From Ailanthus altissimus (taxonomy: Eukaryota; Streptophyta; Magnoliopsida; Sapindales; Simaroubaceae): DNA of 64,000 nucleotides. The DNA is taken from the NCBI GenBank assembly GCA_946807835.1, contig OX327693.1, positions 3,923,501-3,987,500 on the forward strand, given 5' to 3'. Position numbers and translations under genes: made by a program. How positions within the stretch are numbered: the stretch's first letter is position 1; every line of letters starts with the position of its first letter. Below, piece after piece: positions 60,201 through 64,000 of the stretch. The notes beneath the pieces were generated by a model, which saw only the letters and a program-made list of their open reading frames with translations, did not search any database and was not told where the DNA came from.

Positions 60201-61492
60201 AATAGGAGCCTTGTTGCCATCACCCACATAGATGAATCTTTTAACATCAATTGGAGTCGGCTCCGTAGACAACCCTGCATAATCACATTTATGTCAGTAG
60301 TTGTACCCGTATCTATCCACAAAGTGTATCTTGGTACTAAAGACAAATTAACTTTTGAACAAACAAAGTTGAAAAGTTTACCTTTTTTGTCATTGCATAC
60401 TTTGAAGAATCCTTCTTCACATGTCCAACTTTCTTGCAAAAGTAACAAGAGATTTCAGCATTCAGTTTCTTTTGCACCTTAGGCTGTGAAGTTTCAATTT
60501 CTGCAGCTCTTTTCCCTTTGTTATTCTATTTTCTTTTCTTGTTGGCAGCATTGTCATTTGAAGAAGTTACTAAATGAGCACTCTCTATCTTTTCTTGTTT
60601 CAATTTCTCTTCCTCTTGCACACATTAAGCAATTAGCTCATTAAGAGTCTATTTCTCCTTTTGAGTGTTATATCTGATCTTAAAATGATTGTATTGTGCA
60701 GGAAGAGAGATCAAGACCAGGTGCACGAGAATATCATTAGACAACTCTAACTTTAGTACCCTTAATCTTGTAACAAGATTAGGCATTTACATAATGTACT
60801 TCCTTATATTTTCTTTACCTTTATACCACATTGAAATAAGCTTTGACAAAATGGTGCTTGTTTTGACCTTTTCATTACTAACGAATCAGTCTGCTATTTG
60901 GTTTAGAAACTTTTTAGCATTTTCTTCCTCAGACACTGCACCCTTAATGGTATCTGGAATAGAGTTCTTCATGATCATCAGACTCATGCGGATAGAACAC
61001 TTTCATTTTTCATAAAGTGTCATTTGTTCAGCAGTACTGCTATCAGTAGGGGCGAGAAGGTCTTCCATCAAGATTGTATAGTCTAGAACCATACACCCAA
61101 GCACAATGATATCAAGACCAGGTGCACGAGAATGTCATTAGACAACTTTAACTTTAATGCCCTTAATCTTGTAACAAGATTAGACATTTACATAATGTAC
61201 TTCCTTATATTTATACCACATTGAAACAAGTTTAGACAAAATTATGCTTGTTTTGACCTTTTTATTACCAACTAATTGGTCTGCTATTTGGCTCAAGAAC
61301 TTTTTAGCATTTTTTTCCTCGAGCACTGTACCTCTAATAGTATTCGGAATAGAGTTCTTCATGATTATTAGACTCATGCAGTTATAATGCTTTCATTTTT
61401 CATAAAGTGTCATTTGTTCAGTGTCATTAGGGGTGGGAGGTTCTTCCATCCAGATTGCATAGCCTAGATCCATACACCCAACCACAATGATA
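57240..61492 (-). pseudogene. Ty1/copia polyprotein, decayed
   Basis: Minus-strand element. Gag runs from about 61492 (FNGTNFRK near 61535). A zinc knuckle near 60450 (CYFCKKVGHVKKDS) has its last Cys replaced. Protease WIDTG lies near 60325, GAG-pre-integrase (NLVSISCLDKFGYSCSFG) near 60080, and integrase fragments at 59800-59260 (SDCGGEFYSG). Reverse transcriptase fragments lie at 58655-57670 (GCKWIFKTKRDSKGN, LHQMDVKIAFPNG, NIPYASVVGSLMYA), with RNase H remnants to 57240. Many stops and frameshifts. A ~390-bp part of gag is tandemly duplicated. Primer site and 5' LTR are not found. Confidence 0.85.
60708..61492 (-). repeat. Tandem duplication within copia gag
   Basis: Two direct copies, about 60708-61109 and 61110-61492, both begin ATCAAGACCAGGTGCACGAG on the plus strand and both encode gag residues such as MKNSIPNT/IRG. 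Each ends with IWMED/EPP-like codons. Confidence 0.85.
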
Positions 61493-61499
61493 ATGTGCT

Positions 61500-62560
61500 T
61501 TTTCTATTTCCTGAAGTTAGTGCCGTTAAACAGTAGAATGTTAGTCAAGTTAATAAATATAGAACAAACATTTACTGTATAGAACAAACAAAAAAAAAAA
61601 CTCACAATTAATAGCCATTTAATTATGTATACATATACACACATGGCATAATATATAATAAATTGAGCCATTATAAAATACAAAGTACAACATTGTTATT
61701 TAGTCTTTGGACAGAAATAATAATTTGTAAACGGTACTCTCAAAATTTGGTCAATAAATATTGATAATAAATCCTACCAACAATATGCCTTTCTTTGGAC
61801 CGACATATTATATGCATGCAAAATATCAAAGTTTATCATATATTTACTGCTACATGTGTCTATTATCTGGCTAAAAAAAAAAAAATTTCTTTTAGGCCGA
61901 TTATTTTTTTGCATAGATTTAAACATAATATTTATTTTTTTTAATAATACCCACATATTTTAAAATAAATAAATCTACATAAAATATGTAACTTTGGTGG
62001 TATTTTATTTTAATTTAATTTAATATGTTATACTGGATATTAGTATTCAAGAAAAGGGAGAAAAAAAAGTCAAAGTCAAAATCAAATCATATCAAAGTCA
62101 AATTATGCAAAAGTTAGGACGGGACCGGAGTGGGTTAAAAGCGAAATGGTTGGATCAAGTCAAGTTTAACCTTATCCAAATTCTAAACTTTATCCAATAA
62201 CCCAAACTCAAAATGGGCTCAGGTCCATCTTAACTCACTTGATTTGATCTACATGTTGGGTATATAAAATTTGGGCCCCGTAAAATTTTTATAGGCTTTG
62301 TAAAGTTGACTTAATAAACTCTTCAAATTTGTGGATACTAATTACCTGATGAACACCACAATTAGGAAGAAATCCTATCAAATTTAGATTTATCAATTTA
62401 ACATCCACACCCCCCCCCCCCCCCTCTCCTTCTTTTAATTTCAAAGTTAAATGCGAAAAAAAAACTTCTAGAATTAAATCCGCATAAAACAGCAATGATT
62501 ATTCTAACATATTGCATGCCATCAATTGGATTCATAATAATCAAAACAATAACAAAATAC
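61500..62560. other. Intergenic sequence with poly(C)
   Basis: AT-rich. The only structure seen is a run of 15 C at 62410-62424. No gene recognised. Confidence 0.5.
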
Positions 62561-63116
62561 AATTAATGCATCTGTCAGCAACATAATTGATCCTTACGGC
62601 ATGTAGTGTATAACTCCTTTTTTTTATATAAATCTAAGATTGAAAATTATCACATGGATCTATTCAATCAATGCAATCAATACACTTAATGCATATAACT
62701 TTAAATTTTCAAATTAATTCACAATTCAAATACACAGACTGAGACTGAGACACTTATGCAGCTATGCGTGTCATTGGCCAAACTCAAAATATGATGACTG
62801 TATCACACTGCACAAATTCCTCTGACAACTTGAAAAAAATAAGAAAAATAGAAAAAAATGGTGAACTTGTGGCTCAGTGAGTAGACATAATCTGAAAATA
62901 TTATATACTTTATATGTATTGTACACGTATAAATCTATAAGATAAAATAATCATGAAACTGTATACTGAGTAGTCAATAAACTTGTACTGAAAGTATGAA
63001 CTGTCATAAAATCTGTGCTAAAATTAAAATTATAACATAATACTGGAAATCTGAAAGTCTGAAAGTGTAAACTATCATAAATCTAACTACCCCAACTAAT
63101 TTCTTGAAATTTCCTA

Positions 63117-63292
63117 TTTATTTTTTTTCTTTCTCTTTTATTTTTCCTCGGCTGCTCTTTTTTTCTTCTCTTTCTTTTTCTTTCTTTCTCTTTCTCCTCG
63201 ATTTCTTTTTTTTCCTTTCTCCTCTTCTCTTTTTCTTTTTTTCTTTTCTTCCTTTTCTCTCTTTTCTCTTTCTTTTCTTTCTTCTTCTATTT
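63117..63292. repeat. Long pyrimidine (CT-rich) tract
   Basis: About 175 bases almost wholly C and T on the plus strand with few interruptions. Overlapping frames on both strands are low-complexity artefacts. Confidence 0.9.
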
Positions 63293-63332
63293 CGATTTTG
63301 CTTCCTCTTCTCAATGAAGCCAAAACCAAACA

Positions 63333-63355
63333 ATTATATATATATATATATATAC
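63333..63355. repeat. (TA)n microsatellite
   Basis: Eleven or so TA units next to the pyrimidine tract; in the element's sense it could serve as an LTR TATA region. Confidence 0.8.
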
Positions 63356-63484
63356 ACGGTGGCGACCGCTTAATTTCTTTTCTCTTTTTTTTTTACCAAA
63401 TTATTAATTCTGCCACCAAGCATACAGGTGTATTACAATTCCTCTCTCCTTATAAAATTTTGTCCTCAAAATTCGTGTACCTCT

Positions 63485-64000
63485 CTAAAATAAATGAGGA
63501 TACTGAATTCTCATCTGATCTTCTCACTCCAATGTAGCCTCTTCCACTGTATGATTCCTCCATATGACTTTAACTAGCGGAATAGTCTCATTACGTAGTA
63601 TTTGCTGGTGATAGTCCACTATTTGAACAAGTTCCTCGTCATAAGTCAAGTCTGCTCTCAACTGAACTGACTGAGTATCTAGAATGTGAGAAAGGTCAGG
63701 TATATATTTTTACAACATAGAAAAATGAAACACATTATGAATGTGTGACAACTCAACTAGTAATGCTAAATGGTACGCAACCACACCAACCATTTCTAGA
63801 ATCTTATATGGCTCGTTATATCTAGGACTTAATTTTTTCTGTTTCCCAAAACGAAGCACACCCTTCCATGGTGAGATCCGTAAGAACTGCAAACTCAAGC
63901 TGTCTACGGCGTTTATTTGCGTAACTCTTCTATCTATCTTGAACTACCTTGAGTCTATTTCTAATAATACTGATCTTCTCACTAGTGGCCTGGATAATTT
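63485..64000 (-). pseudogene. Ty3/gypsy (Tekay/Del-like) pol 3' end with chromodomain-type tail
   Basis: Extends beyond the right edge. The minus-strand frame from 63898 gives RISPWKGVLRFGKQKKLSPRYNEPYKILE...AYHLALL...VFHFSML, the integrase C-terminus of chromoviruses. It continues in the same frame as YIPDLSHIL...LRADLTYDEELVQIVDYHQQILRNETIPLVKVIW..HTVEEAT, the chromodomain-like tail. Stops follow SML (63709), TLE and PHLF, so this part is broken. Confidence 0.85.

Larger units (their letters stand above)
62561..63437 (-). repeat. Probable 3' LTR of Tekay/Del-like gypsy element (far end unknown)
   Basis: On the minus strand TGTAATACACCTGTATGC starts at 63437 directly after AAGGAGAGAGGAAT, a polypurine tract that follows the pol end. 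The left boundary is not resolved and the given start is a guess. It includes (TA)n at about 63334-63355 and a pyrimidine tract at 63117-63292. Confidence 0.5.

Noticed and set aside
63104..63373. Phe/Leu/Ser-rich and Lys/Arg/Glu-rich frames on both strands
   Set aside because: Translation of a pyrimidine/purine tract, with no complex sequence.

Overview
The window is nuclear DNA of a flowering plant, probably a eudicot; the species cannot be named from it. Evidence is the AT-rich background, GT-AG spliced host genes, several lineages of plant LTR retrotransposons, and a nuclear insert of plastid rpoC1. Most of the 64 kb is layered, decaying retrotransposon sequence around a few host genes and gene fragments.

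Region 1-18.4 kb is a nested stack. A decayed Ty1/copia element enters at the left edge. Its 3' LTR (3730-4122 and 18098-18428) is split by a complete ~14 kb Athila-type Ty3/gypsy element on the minus strand (4123-18097), flanked by the perfect 5-bp target duplication GCTAT. Downstream of its gag-pol, where env-like genes usually sit, the Athila element carries two unusual open reading frames on its own strand. One is an intact, intronless LOG cytokinin-activating enzyme (7036-7683). The other is a small basic, cysteine-rich protein (8000-8446) that resembles the nucleic-acid-binding/silencing-suppressor proteins of flexiviruses. A third LTR in the opposite orientation (8472-10025) has inserted beside them, so the pair lies between 1.5-kb inverted repeats. 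The Athila leader carries six copies of a small hairpin with a covarying base pair. This cargo-bearing element is the most interesting object in the window.

Region 18.4-31 kb holds the last two exons of a CYP88-like P450, a tandem duplication, a 25-bp minisatellite split by a TRIM element, an ABCC transporter pseudogene, and a decayed Tat-lineage gypsy element with a deleted Athila-like element inside it.

Region 31-53 kb holds two minus-strand acyl-ACP desaturase genes (SAD-A 31673-36976, SAD-B 46827-52401) made by a ~6-kb segmental duplication. Both have three exons and all iron ligands, but the residues that set chain-length specificity differ from the stearoyl enzyme. SAD-B has lost its normal C-terminus at the duplication breakpoint, has a shortened 5' leader, and carries a solo LTR in intron 2. 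A copia element with perfect target duplications (41492-45739) lies between the copies.

Region 53-64 kb holds the rpoC1 plastid insert, a solo LTR, a decayed minus-strand copia element with internal tandem duplications, and the 3' end of a Tekay/Del-like gypsy element running off the right edge. Several LTRs share GC-rich GCGCC palindrome clusters just upstream of their TATA boxes.
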